In this document: piece by piece, positions 25,398-32,326 of the stretch
Layout: each line of letters opens with the position of its first letter
Numbering within the stretch: the first letter of the stretch is position 1
NCBI GenBank assembly: GCA_964520785.1
Contig: CAZFQG010000049.1
Location: 1 to 34,840 of the forward strand
DNA from: CAZFQG01 sp964520785
GTDB lineage: Bacteria; Planctomycetota; Planctomycetia; Pirellulales; Thermoguttaceae
Direction: 5' to 3'
DNA length: 34,840 nucleotides
Notes under the pieces: model-generated
What the model was told of the DNA's origin: nothing
The model's database searches: none
The model's input: only the letters and a program-made list of their open reading frames with translations
Made by a program: the position numbers and the translations under genes

Positions 25398-25401
25398 GGC
25401 G

Positions 25402-26178
25402 TTACCCCGTGCGAATTCGTGTTTCCAGGATGCGTGATTTGAGTCCTTTGAGGGCGGCGCCGCTGTTGTGAAATCCGACGCCGCGGTAGTAGTAGTGGAT
25501 GAAGGGGCGGTGGATGTGTCCGAAGTAAACGTGCCGCAATCCGGTCGATACTCCCTCGCCGATGCTTTCGAGGTAGGCGAGAATCCGCCGCGCGCACAAC
25601 CGGCGGTAGTTGAGATAGGGGACCGGCTTGTGCAGTTGCGTGTAGACGGCCCAGTCGTACACGGCATTGGCGAATTTGCCCTTGCGCCGCTTGCGCCCCC
25701 AACGGTACCGTGTTTTCGTCAGCTTGTCGGCCGTCATCGTCCGGTCGGCCACGTCGCCGTGGAGAAAAACCGTATCTCCCACCCGGAAATAATCGGGCCG
25801 CCACTCGAACATGGGGTGGAGCGCGGCCAGTTCCTCCAATCGGTCGATGAACCCGACGTGGTGGTCGTGGTTACCCAGCACGTAAACGAACCGGCAGACC
25901 GGGCACGCCAAAAGCAGGCTCTCCAGCCATCCGGCCGCGCGGTCGAACGACCGTTCGTGACTCTCGGAACGCGACCAGGTGAAGTCGAAGATGTCTCCCC
26001 CGAGGACGAAGATGTCCGCCCCGGCCGCCGCGACCGCGAGCGCCTCGCGGTAGTGGTGCGCGTTGGAGCGGCTGGCGAGGAGGTGCAGATCGGAGAGGAA
26101 GCAACAACGCGCGATTTCCGGCTCGTTCGGTGCTGAATGAGGCTTCCGCGTTTCGTGAAGATTCTCCGGCGAAGTCAA
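25402..26178 (-). CDS. Calcineurin-like metallophosphoesterase, LpxH-like
   Basis: A 258-residue protein with all the metal-site motifs of the superfamily: SDLHL, GGDIFDF, GNHDHH, FLHGDVAD and GHIHRPF. The order and spacing fit UDP-2,3-diacylglucosamine diphosphatases (LpxH/COG2908), which cut the pyrophosphate in lipid A synthesis; lipid A genes do occur in planctomycetes. The assignment to that reaction is an inference, and a general phosphodiesterase is possible. The start codon is TTG at 26178, supported by CGGAG 8 bases upstream and by lying 22 bp after the NRAMP gene's stop. comM follows 4 bp later. It would be a cytoplasmic or peripheral membrane enzyme. Confidence 0.8.
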   Translation of the reverse strand: MTSPENLHETRKPHSAPNEPEIARCCFLSDLHLLASRSNAHHYREALAVAAAGADIFVLGGDIFDFTWSRSESHERSFDRAAGWLESLLLACPVCRFVYVLGNHDHHVGFIDRLEELAALHPMFEWRPDYFRVGDTVFLHGDVADRTMTADKLTKTRYRWGRKRRKGKFANAVYDWAVYTQLHKPVPYLNYRRLCARRILAYLESIGEGVSTGLRHVYFGHIHRPFIHYYYRGVGFHNSGAALKGLKSRILETRIRTG

Positions 26179-26200
26179 GGGTATCTCCGAGGACCGGTTG

Positions 26201-27505
26201 TCAGTATCCCATCAAGCCGGCGACTCTGCATCCGGCGGCGAAGAGCACGACCAGGAACCCGAGCCCCGCGACGACGTTGATGGCGACCGAATTGCGGTGT
26301 TGCCCCATGATGCTCCGCTGATTCGCCAGGAACAGGAGGGCCGCCGCCATCAGCGGATTGCCCAGGACGGTCAGCGCCTGACCGAAGACGATCAGTTCAT
26401 CCGGCCTTCTTCCGGAGGCCAGCCCCCAAACGGCCGCGATCATTCCAATCAGGAGTACGACGACCGTCATTTTCCGTGGGATCGGATCGCTCAGTTTACA
26501 GGGCTTCCCGACCGCGTCCGAAAGAATCGCCCCGCCGATCATCGCATTGATCATGAAGGGGTTCATTGCTATGGGGACCAGGCCGATGCAGAATATCCAG
26601 TACGCCGTGGGCCCGAGAGCCGGTCTTAGTACCTCGGCCAGTTGGGCGAGGTTGTTGGCCGGTTTGCCGGATAGAACCGTCGCCGCGGTGATCATGATAA
26701 CCATGCTGACCCCGGTGAGAACGCAAACCCCGGCGATGGAATCGCGGATGCTGTTCCGATAGTCCGCGATACTCCAGCCTTTCTCGCGAACGAGGTTTCC
26801 TTGAAAGAACGCGCCGCCCACGGAAAAAGTCGTTCCCAACAGTCCCGCGATGAGGAGCATCGGCGCCCAGTCCTTGCCATCCGGACCGGGGACTCTGCCA
26901 AAGGAAAAACCTTCCGGAATCTGAGGAATGAAACCCCAAAGCACGTCGAGAAGCCCGGGACCGGCGAGAATCAGGCTCGACAAGAAAGAAACCAGGACGA
27001 CGGCGACCATGAACTTCATCATGCGCTCCACCGCGGCATAGATGTGGGTCGCCGTGAACAGGAACAGGGCGATTAAACCGTTGATGATGACCAGCGACGT
27101 GATTTGGATGGTAAGGAGGTACTGACCGGTAGCCCCCGGGAAGAACGCGCTCACCGCCATGGCAAATGCCGTATTGTTCGAGAACTGAAAAGCGGAGCAG
27201 ACCAGGCAGAGAGTGAGTCCGACCAGGAAAGCGATGCGACGTCCCAGAGTTCCCGCCAGAAGCGTCAGCGGCGTCGCGCCGCCCACGACGCCGATTCTCG
27301 CCGACATGGCGACATACGTCCCCATGAAGACTCCCGTCAACAGCAGCAACCACAAGAACCCGTATCCAAAAATGGCTCCGACCTTCGTCGAAACGATTAG
27401 GCTCCCCGGTCCGAAGACGACACATGCCGTGATCAAGGCGGGGCCGATGGCTTTCCACCAGGGCTGGCGGGGGGTGACCGTATAGCTATCGGTTTCGTTT
27501 GGCAC
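26201..27505 (-). CDS. Divergent NRAMP-family transporter-like membrane protein
   Basis: A 434-residue protein with about eleven hydrophobic segments and the LeuT-fold layout of NRAMP metal transporters (WWKAIGPALITACVVFGPGS, then GYGFLWLLLLTGVF). The hallmark TM1 motif DPGN, whose Asp and Asn bind the metal, reads GPGS here. The TM6 motif MPHNxxLHS is replaced by SVGGAFFQGN. It therefore lacks all usual ligands and may move another ion or solute, as do the magnesium and aluminium NRAMP-related proteins, which also vary at these sites. A GTG start at 27505 is chosen because GGAGAG lies 7-8 bases upstream; TTG at 27520 is the longer option. First gene of an operon with the phosphoesterase and comM. 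Confidence 0.82.
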   Translation of the reverse strand: MPNETDSYTVTPRQPWWKAIGPALITACVVFGPGSLIVSTKVGAIFGYGFLWLLLLTGVFMGTYVAMSARIGVVGGATPLTLLAGTLGRRIAFLVGLTLCLVCSAFQFSNNTAFAMAVSAFFPGATGQYLLTIQITSLVIINGLIALFLFTATHIYAAVERMMKFMVAVVLVSFLSSLILAGPGLLDVLWGFIPQIPEGFSFGRVPGPDGKDWAPMLLIAGLLGTTFSVGGAFFQGNLVREKGWSIADYRNSIRDSIAGVCVLTGVSMVIMITAATVLSGKPANNLAQLAEVLRPALGPTAYWIFCIGLVPIAMNPFMINAMIGGAILSDAVGKPCKLSDPIPRKMTVVVLLIGMIAAVWGLASGRRPDELIVFGQALTVLGNPLMAAALLFLANQRSIMGQHRNSVAINVVAGLGFLVVLFAAGCRVAGLMGY

Positions 27506-27920
27506 GACTATTCTCTCCAAAGATTAACGGACGCGATCCTTTATAACGCGGTTTGGGAGTCGACGCAACTGGAATCGTGCCGGATGGAGGAAGAGAGGAA
27601 GAAAGACGGATGGAGAGTAAAGGATGGTCGGCTTGGGAATCGGGAGATTTATCGAGAAATCATGGTGAAATCACGCACAACAAGGGGTGCAGGTCGACGA
27701 GTGAGAGCATCTCGCCATCCCGCCGCCCAGCCACTGCGCCGCCCAAACGTGCCGATCCGGAGTCCCCCAATAGCCCCGGCACCCTTTGAGGTAACCGACG
27801 AACTCGTCTGGCGACGCGCCGGTCCCGGAATGGGTCACCAAATCATCCAAACGACTCCAGTCCGAAGATTGCCCGGATGAAACCGAAACGTCAACCCCAA
27901 TTCCTACGTTTGACACGGCA
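27506..27920. other. Intergenic region with a repeat copy
   Basis: A 415-bp gap between the NRAMP promoter side and the 3' end of the second COG0731 gene. It contains repeat copy B at 27868-27923. Open frames here run through the repeat and are not credible genes. A weak -10-like TTATAA lies near 27540-27545 on the minus strand. Confidence 0.45.
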
Positions 27921-27923
27921 TTA
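27868..27923 (-). repeat. Dispersed repeat, copy B
   Basis: The inverted partner of 4498-4553. The 24-base core at 27891-27914 is identical and the outer bases are nearly so. Its end coincides with the TAA stop codon (27921-27923) of the radical SAM gene; the matching position in copy A reads TAG. The element thus abuts, and may supply, the stop codon. Confidence 0.75.
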
Positions 27924-28766
27924 GAACGCATCCGGCCGCAGACCGGTCTTCCCCTCCACCTTCTCGGCGACCTCCGCAAGCCTCTCCGGAGACACCGCCG
28001 TTACCCAGTGCTCCGCCGGCACCCGGGCGACGGTGTGCAATTGGATTTGCTTGATTCGGCCGCCGGCGTCGAGGATAGCTCGCAGCCGTGCGCAGTAGGC
28101 GTCGATCTCCGCGTCCGTCGGTTCCTCGCCGTCCAAACGCATGATGAGCGTTTGGATGACAATCGGCCTTTTGACCGCGGCCGCGGTCAGGTTTTCACGA
28201 ATACGCTCAAACGGCACCGGCGAACGTGACGTTCGCCGATAGTATTCCTCCGTTCCGGCGTCCAGTTTCGCCCAGATTTCGCCGTTGTTCGAATCGAGGA
28301 TTTCCAGCCCAGGGGCGACCCACGTTTCGTGGAGGAGGGTGGCGTTGGTAATGAGAACGAGCTTCACGTCGTCCAGCGCATGACGGCGACGGATTTCGGC
28401 GGCGATTCGGACGACGTCCGAGAACTGCCGGCACAGGGTCGGCTCCCCGTTGCCACTGAAGGCGATATCGTTGAAACGCCGCAAAGGGGGCGGGGTTTCC
28501 GCGAACTTGGGATGCCCGAATATCCCGCCGGAGGAGACGAGTACCGCCGCGGCTTCCAGTTCCTTTTCCAGCAAGGCGAGGTCGATTTCTTCGAAGACTT
28601 CCGGTTCACCGCGATCGACCTGGCAATAGACGCAGTCGAAATTGCAGACCTTGTCGAGGCTGAGGTTGATACCGACCGATACGCCCCGCGACCGGCGGCT
28701 GATTACCGGATAGACGTAGCGGTTGCGTTCGAAAGTCCGTTCGTGGGCGGCAAAAAGATCGGGCAT
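27921..28766 (-). CDS. Radical SAM protein (COG0731-like), second copy
   Basis: A 281-residue protein. CNFDCVYCQ provides the cluster ligands Cys41, Cys45 and Cys48; FSGNGEPTLCRQF is the SAM-binding glycine stretch; IQLHTVARVPAEHW is the C-terminal strand also seen in the gene at 822-1745. Unlike that gene it has no winged-helix tail, and it carries an N-terminal extension (residues 1-35, FERNRYVYPVISRRSRG). The substrate is unknown; relatives range from TYW1-like tRNA modification to uncharacterised oxidoreductases. It lies 94 bp after ilvC on the same strand, so read-through is possible but a functional link to branched-chain synthesis is not implied. No clear ribosome site precedes the ATG. 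Confidence 0.85.
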   Translation of the reverse strand: MPDLFAAHERTFERNRYVYPVISRRSRGVSVGINLSLDKVCNFDCVYCQVDRGEPEVFEEIDLALLEKELEAAAVLVSSGGIFGHPKFAETPPPLRRFNDIAFSGNGEPTLCRQFSDVVRIAAEIRRRHALDDVKLVLITNATLLHETWVAPGLEILDSNNGEIWAKLDAGTEEYYRRTSRSPVPFERIRENLTAAAVKRPIVIQTLIMRLDGEEPTDAEIDAYCARLRAILDAGGRIKQIQLHTVARVPAEHWVTAVSPERLAEVAEKVEGKTGLRPDAF

Positions 28767-28860
28767 GGCAAGAAATCCGGCGAGGATGTTTTCCGGGTTT
28801 GGCTTGTCCGTTCAAACACCCTCACCGATCGTGCGAAGGGCGAGCGTGGAGGCGAAGTAT

Positions 28861-29865
28861 CTACACTTCCTTCGCGTCTATCCAGTTCATCAGGCGGCGG
28901 AGCTGCTTTCCGACCTCCTCGACCTGATGCTCGCGGTTCAATCGCCGCTTGGCCTTGAAACTCGGCGCGTTGACTTTGTTCTCCAGGAGCCACTCCTTGG
29001 CGAAGCTGCCGTCCTGGATTTCGCCGAGAATCCGTTTCATTTCGGCCTTGGTCTCGTCGGTAATGATCCGCGGACCGCGCGAGTAGTCGCCGTATTCGGC
29101 CGTGTTCGAAATGCTGTATCGCATGTAGTTGAGGCCCCCTTGGTAGATCAAATCGACGATCAGCTTGACCTCGTGCATGCATTCGAAGAAAGCCATCTCC
29201 GGCTGGTAGCCGGCCTCGACGAGCGTGTCGAACCCCGCCTTGATCAGTTCGCTCAAGCCGCCGCAAAGGACGACCTGCTCACCAAACAGGTCGGTTTCGG
29301 TCTCTTCGGCGAACGTGGTTTCGATGACGCCGGCCCTCGTTCCGCCGATCCCCTTGGCATACGCCAGCCCGATCTTCCGGATGTCGTCGCCGGCACCTTC
29401 TCCCAGCGCGATCAGACAGGGAACGCCCCCTCCTTTGACGAACTCGGCGCGGACCAGATGGCCGGGGCCCTTCGGGGCGATCAATAGTGTGTCGACCCCC
29501 TTGGGAACGTCGAACTGGCCGAAATGAACGTTGAACCCGTGCGAGCAGACGACGATATTCCCGGGAGACAGGTTGTCGCGTACCTCATTTTTGAAGACTT
29601 CGGCCTGGATTTCATCCGGGAGCAACATGACGACGAGGTCCCCCTTTTTCGTGGCATCGGCGGCGGAAATCGGCTTGAAACCGTCCGCCACCGCCTGCTC
29701 GTAGTTCGGCGTACCGGGCAAATCGGAGACGATCACGTCCAGGCCGTTGTCGCGAAGGTTTTGGGCGTGTCCGTGGCCTTGCGACCCGTACCCCAGAATC
29801 GAAATCGTTTTGCCCTTCAGAAGCGAAAGGTCGGCGTCCTTGTCGTAGTAAATCGTGGCTGGCAT
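28861..29865 (-). CDS. ilvC: Ketol-acid reductoisomerase
   Basis: A 334-residue class I enzyme. It rearranges and reduces acetolactate (or acetohydroxybutyrate) with NAD(P)H and Mg2+, the second step of valine, leucine and isoleucine synthesis. The Rossmann motif is GYGSQGHGHAQNLRDNG (about residues 26-42). PKGPGHLVRAEFVKGGGVPC leads into the knotted C-terminal domain, where ETTFAEETETDLFGEQ holds the metal-binding Asp and Glu and the RYSISNTAEYGDYSRGPRI segment closes the site. Length is standard. GGAGGA stands 8 bases before the ATG. It follows ilvH by 87 bp in one operon. Confidence 0.97.
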   Translation of the reverse strand: MPATIYYDKDADLSLLKGKTISILGYGSQGHGHAQNLRDNGLDVIVSDLPGTPNYEQAVADGFKPISAADATKKGDLVVMLLPDEIQAEVFKNEVRDNLSPGNIVVCSHGFNVHFGQFDVPKGVDTLLIAPKGPGHLVRAEFVKGGGVPCLIALGEGAGDDIRKIGLAYAKGIGGTRAGVIETTFAEETETDLFGEQVVLCGGLSELIKAGFDTLVEAGYQPEMAFFECMHEVKLIVDLIYQGGLNYMRYSISNTAEYGDYSRGPRIITDETKAEMKRILGEIQDGSFAKEWLLENKVNAPSFKAKRRLNREHQVEEVGKQLRRLMNWIDAKEV

Positions 29866-29952
29866 GGATGGGAATCCTCCAAAAGAATGGGCGACGGCGA
29901 CCGTCGCGGTTGAATGCGGGATGTTGTCAAATCCGCAAGGAGATCGCGCGAT

Positions 29953-30450
29953 TCAAGCCTCCTCGCCGGAACGTTGATTGCCTCGGACCATGGCGATGCG
30001 GCCGGTACGGACCAGCTCGATGATTCCGAAAGGCCGCATGAGGTCGATAAACGCCTCGATCTTCGTCTCGCGTCCGGAAATCTCGATCATCACTTCGTCC
30101 GCCGCGACGTCGACGATATGCCCGCGGAAAACCTCGACCAGTTCTCGGATGGCGCTTCGATGCGTCTGCGTCGCGCCCACCTTGATGAGCATCAGGTCGC
30201 GCTCGACGTAGTCCTTGGAGCTGACATCTTCGACCCGGACGACCGTAACGATCTTACCAAGTTGCTTGCGGACCTGGTCGAGAACGCGGTCGTCGCCGAC
30301 GCAGACGAACGTCATCCGCGACAGATTGGGATCGTCCGTTTCGCCCACCGCCAGACTGTCGATATTGTACCCGCGCGACGCCAACATACCGGAAATGTGG
30401 GACAAAACGCCCGGCACGTTCTGGACGAGCGCGGAAATCACGTGACGCAT
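29953..30450 (-). CDS. ilvH: Acetolactate synthase small (regulatory) subunit
   Basis: A 165-residue protein. The N-terminal ACT domain reads VISALVQNVPGVLSHISGML and RGYNIDSLAVGETDDPNLSR, the valine-binding, feedback-sensing part. The C-terminal half, with RDLMLIKVGATQTHRSAI and VMIEISGRETKIEAFIDLM, activates the catalytic subunit IlvB. Length is normal for bacterial IlvH/IlvN. GGAG lies 7 bases before the ATG. The usual upstream partner ilvB is not here: the next gene on this strand is an unrelated macro-domain protein, so the large subunit must be encoded elsewhere. Confidence 0.95.
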   Translation of the reverse strand: MRHVISALVQNVPGVLSHISGMLASRGYNIDSLAVGETDDPNLSRMTFVCVGDDRVLDQVRKQLGKIVTVVRVEDVSSKDYVERDLMLIKVGATQTHRSAIRELVEVFRGHIVDVAADEVMIEISGRETKIEAFIDLMRPFGIIELVRTGRIAMVRGNQRSGEEA

Positions 30451-30620
30451 CGGTTACTCCAGTTTCAGTTCCGCGATTCGGCCTTCCAACGCGGGATAGT
30501 GCGGGCTGACCGAGCGACGAGCCAACGCCGTTCTCGGCGGTCCGGCGCCTGAACCCGCACCATCGAAGGGGGCTGAAGCGGATTTGACAGGGAAACTCCT
30601 AAGTCTATTTCAACCGGGGG

Positions 30621-30659
30621 AAAAAACAAGTCCCGCAGCCGCTTTGAAAGGAGAGCGGC
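30621..30659 (-). terminator. Possible terminator after the macro-domain gene
   Basis: On the minus strand GCCGCT (30659-30654) pairs with AGCGGC (30643-30638) around a 10-base loop, followed after a dozen bases by TTGTTTTTT. The stem is short and the T-run somewhat distant, so this is tentative. It would separate the macro-domain gene from ilvH. Confidence 0.4.
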
Positions 30660-30682
30660 AATTCCGGCGGGAACATCGGCCC

Positions 30683-31237
30683 TCAATTCTGCAAGACAGC
30701 CGCGTAGGCATCGAAGGTTCGCTGGTCGAACAGGCAGAATCGGACTGTCATGCTTCCCTCGCGATCGCGAAGAAAACCGCAAACCGTTTGCAGAGCAATA
30801 CTTGCGGCCAAATCGACTGGAAACCGATAGGCTCCGGTACTTAGTGAAGGGAACGCGACGGAGACGATGGAATACTCTTCGCACAATTCGAGACAGCGCC
30901 GATAGGCCGCTGCCAGCAACTCACCTTCGTTCCGGCTGCCGCCGCTCCATACCGGGCCGACGGCGTGGATCACGTAATCCGCCGAGAGTTTTCCGGCACC
31001 CGTGATGACGGCCGATCCGGTGGGGCAGCCTTCTGGGTATTTGTCACTTGTTTCTGCCATTATTTCCTTACCACCCCTGCGATGAATGGCTCCGTCCACG
31101 CCGCCCCCTCCTGCCAAAGCGCTGTTCGCCGCATTGACGATCGCCCCGACCTCCTGTTCGGTAATGTCTCCGAGCACCAATTCGACAATGTGTTTCTTGA
31201 TTCGGGACTGTTTCTTCGTTTTGCTCATGTTACTCAT
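30683..31237 (-). CDS. Macro-domain protein (ADP-ribose-1''-phosphatase / O-acetyl-ADP-ribose deacetylase type)
   Basis: A 184-residue single macro domain. It opens VELVLGDITEQEVGAIVNAA, with NSALAGGGGVDGAIHRRGG forming the ADP-ribose pocket (catalytic-site Asn, Asp and Gly-rich loop) and YVIHAVGPVW and FPSLSTGAYRFPVDLAA completing it. MacroD-type enzymes remove ADP-ribose from proteins or deacetylate O-acetyl-ADP-ribose. The N-terminus has a basic tail (KTKKQSRIKK). Start is uncertain between ATG 31237 and ATG 31228; the upstream TTG at 31264 is unlikely. The gene is divergent from the GntR regulator, and a promoter with an overlapping palindrome lies at 31279-31316. Confidence 0.92.
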   Translation of the reverse strand: MSNMSKTKKQSRIKKHIVELVLGDITEQEVGAIVNAANSALAGGGGVDGAIHRRGGKEIMAETSDKYPEGCPTGSAVITGAGKLSADYVIHAVGPVWSGGSRNEGELLAAAYRRCLELCEEYSIVSVAFPSLSTGAYRFPVDLAASIALQTVCGFLRDREGSMTVRFCLFDQRTFDAYAAVLQN

Positions 31238-31278
31238 GATGGTCCATCTGACAGAAATGCGCAATTGATGGGGGGTGT

Positions 31279-31316
31279 ACTATACCTTCAGAGGGCTAGC
31301 AAGGGCAAGTCTTGCC
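31279..31316 (-). promoter_or_regulatory. Promoter of the macro-domain gene with overlapping palindrome
   Basis: On the minus strand TTGCCC (31308-31303) and TATAGT (31284-31279) are 18 bases apart, a good sigma70-type pair about 40 bases from the start codon. The perfect palindrome GGCAAG-T-CTTGCC (31304-31316) covers the -35 box and could be a repressor site. A shorter symmetric element, TGGT-N6-ACCA (31377-31390), lies nearer the GntR gene. Confidence 0.45.
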
Positions 31317-31412
31317 AAGAAAACCTCCTCCGCCCTGTTGACGAAAGTGCGTTGAACGATTACACTCAAGGAAAATTGGTCATATCACCATATCGCATTA
31401 GGACATTACCAC

Positions 31413-32108
31413 ATGGCCACTGGGGAGTTGATTGACATTGGGCAAAGGGAGACGGTCGTCGAGGCCATCGCCAAGGCGCTCATCGATTATATTGCCAGAA
31501 AGGGGCTGCAACCAGGGGGTAAGCTTCCCACCGAACGGGAGTTGGTGGAGATGACCAGCGCCAGCCGGCTCCCCCTCCGCGAGGCCCTTTGCATGCTCAA
31601 GGGACTTGGCGTCCTCGAAGCGAAACACGGGAAAGGAATCTTCGTGAAGCCGCTGGATATCGGCGCGGTCTTTCAAACGCTCTCGCCACTGCTGAAGGTG
31701 CATGCCGGTCTGGATAAGGATCACATCGCAACCGTGCGGCACTATCTTGAAGGGGGTGTCGCCGAAATGGCCGCTCTGAATCGGACCGAGGAGAACCTTG
31801 CCGTCATGCGCTCGGCGATCGACCAGATGTGGGTCAACTTGGCCGAAAGGGCCGTCTACATCCGGCATGACATGACCTTCCACCACGAATTGGGCCGCGC
31901 GACACAAAATCCCATTTTTCAGGCCCTGATGTCTTGTATCGCCGACCTCTTCGTCGAAATCCAGTGGCTTTACCCCGACCGGACCGACTTCTTCGAGGAG
32001 GCGACCGACGAACACGAGCGGATTTTCGAGGCGGTCCGCGCCGGAGACGGACCACGCGCTAAGGATGCCATCCGGGAACATATCCGCAAAGCGAGAAAAC
32101 GACTCTAG
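31413..32108 (+). CDS. GntR-family transcriptional regulator with FCD domain
   Basis: A 231-residue DNA-binding regulator of the FadR subfamily. The N-terminal winged helix spans residues 15-75 (LQPGGKLPTERELVEMTSAS, LPLREALCMLKGLGVLEAKH, GKGIFV). The C-terminal helical FCD domain has DMTFHHELGRATQN and DEHERIFEAVRAGD, which provide the Asp and His residues that usually bind a metal and sense a small acid or sugar acid. The ligand cannot be predicted. It precedes the dockerin/PEP-CTERM gene by 218 bp on the same strand and diverges from the macro-domain gene; either could be a target. AGGA lies about 10 bases before the ATG. Confidence 0.92.
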   Translation: MATGELIDIGQRETVVEAIAKALIDYIARKGLQPGGKLPTERELVEMTSASRLPLREALCMLKGLGVLEAKHGKGIFVKPLDIGAVFQTLSPLLKVHAGLDKDHIATVRHYLEGGVAEMAALNRTEENLAVMRSAIDQMWVNLAERAVYIRHDMTFHHELGRATQNPIFQALMSCIADLFVEIQWLYPDRTDFFEEATDEHERIFEAVRAGDGPRAKDAIREHIRKARKRL

Positions 32109-32174
32109 GGTGCAAGTATCATTCGAGAGGAGGTAAATAGAAAAGAAAAAGGAAAACGAATCTTTTATGACGTC

Positions 32175-32213
32175 TGGAGCCGAAATCCCGCCTCGGTCCT
32201 GAATTCGGCTCCA
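32175..32213. other. Perfect 10-bp inverted repeat upstream of the dockerin gene
   Basis: TGGAGCCGAA (32175-32184) pairs with TTCGGCTCCA (32204-32213), loop 19 bases. It lies between the GntR stop and the dockerin/PEP-CTERM gene and is followed by purine-rich DNA, not a T-run, on the plus strand. It may be a terminator of GntR read the weak way, an operator, or a structured leader. Confidence 0.5.
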
Positions 32214-32326
32214 CGGAAAGAAAACAACTCGGGCGTTTCCCCGGGGTGACGTCCGAGAGACTCAGTTCCGTTTCAGTAACACTGTATCTCATTCCTATTC
32301 TTCCTATTCTTTTTTGGAGGTGTTTG

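Noticed and set aside
27671..27979. 102-codon open frame on the minus strand through repeat copy B
   Set aside because: It overlaps the 3' end of the radical SAM gene in another frame and draws its middle from the dispersed repeat; a similar false frame crosses copy A.
28861..30450. Branched-chain amino acid leader attenuator or T-box
   Set aside because: No Leu/Val/Ile codon-rich leader peptide or T-box motif was seen upstream of ilvH.
30465..30625. Open frame of about 50 codons on the minus strand, ending just before ilvH
   Set aside because: It has only TTG start options, no ribosome site and no recognisable family; its end resembles a real C-terminus (ALEGRIAELKLE) but this is too little to call a gene.
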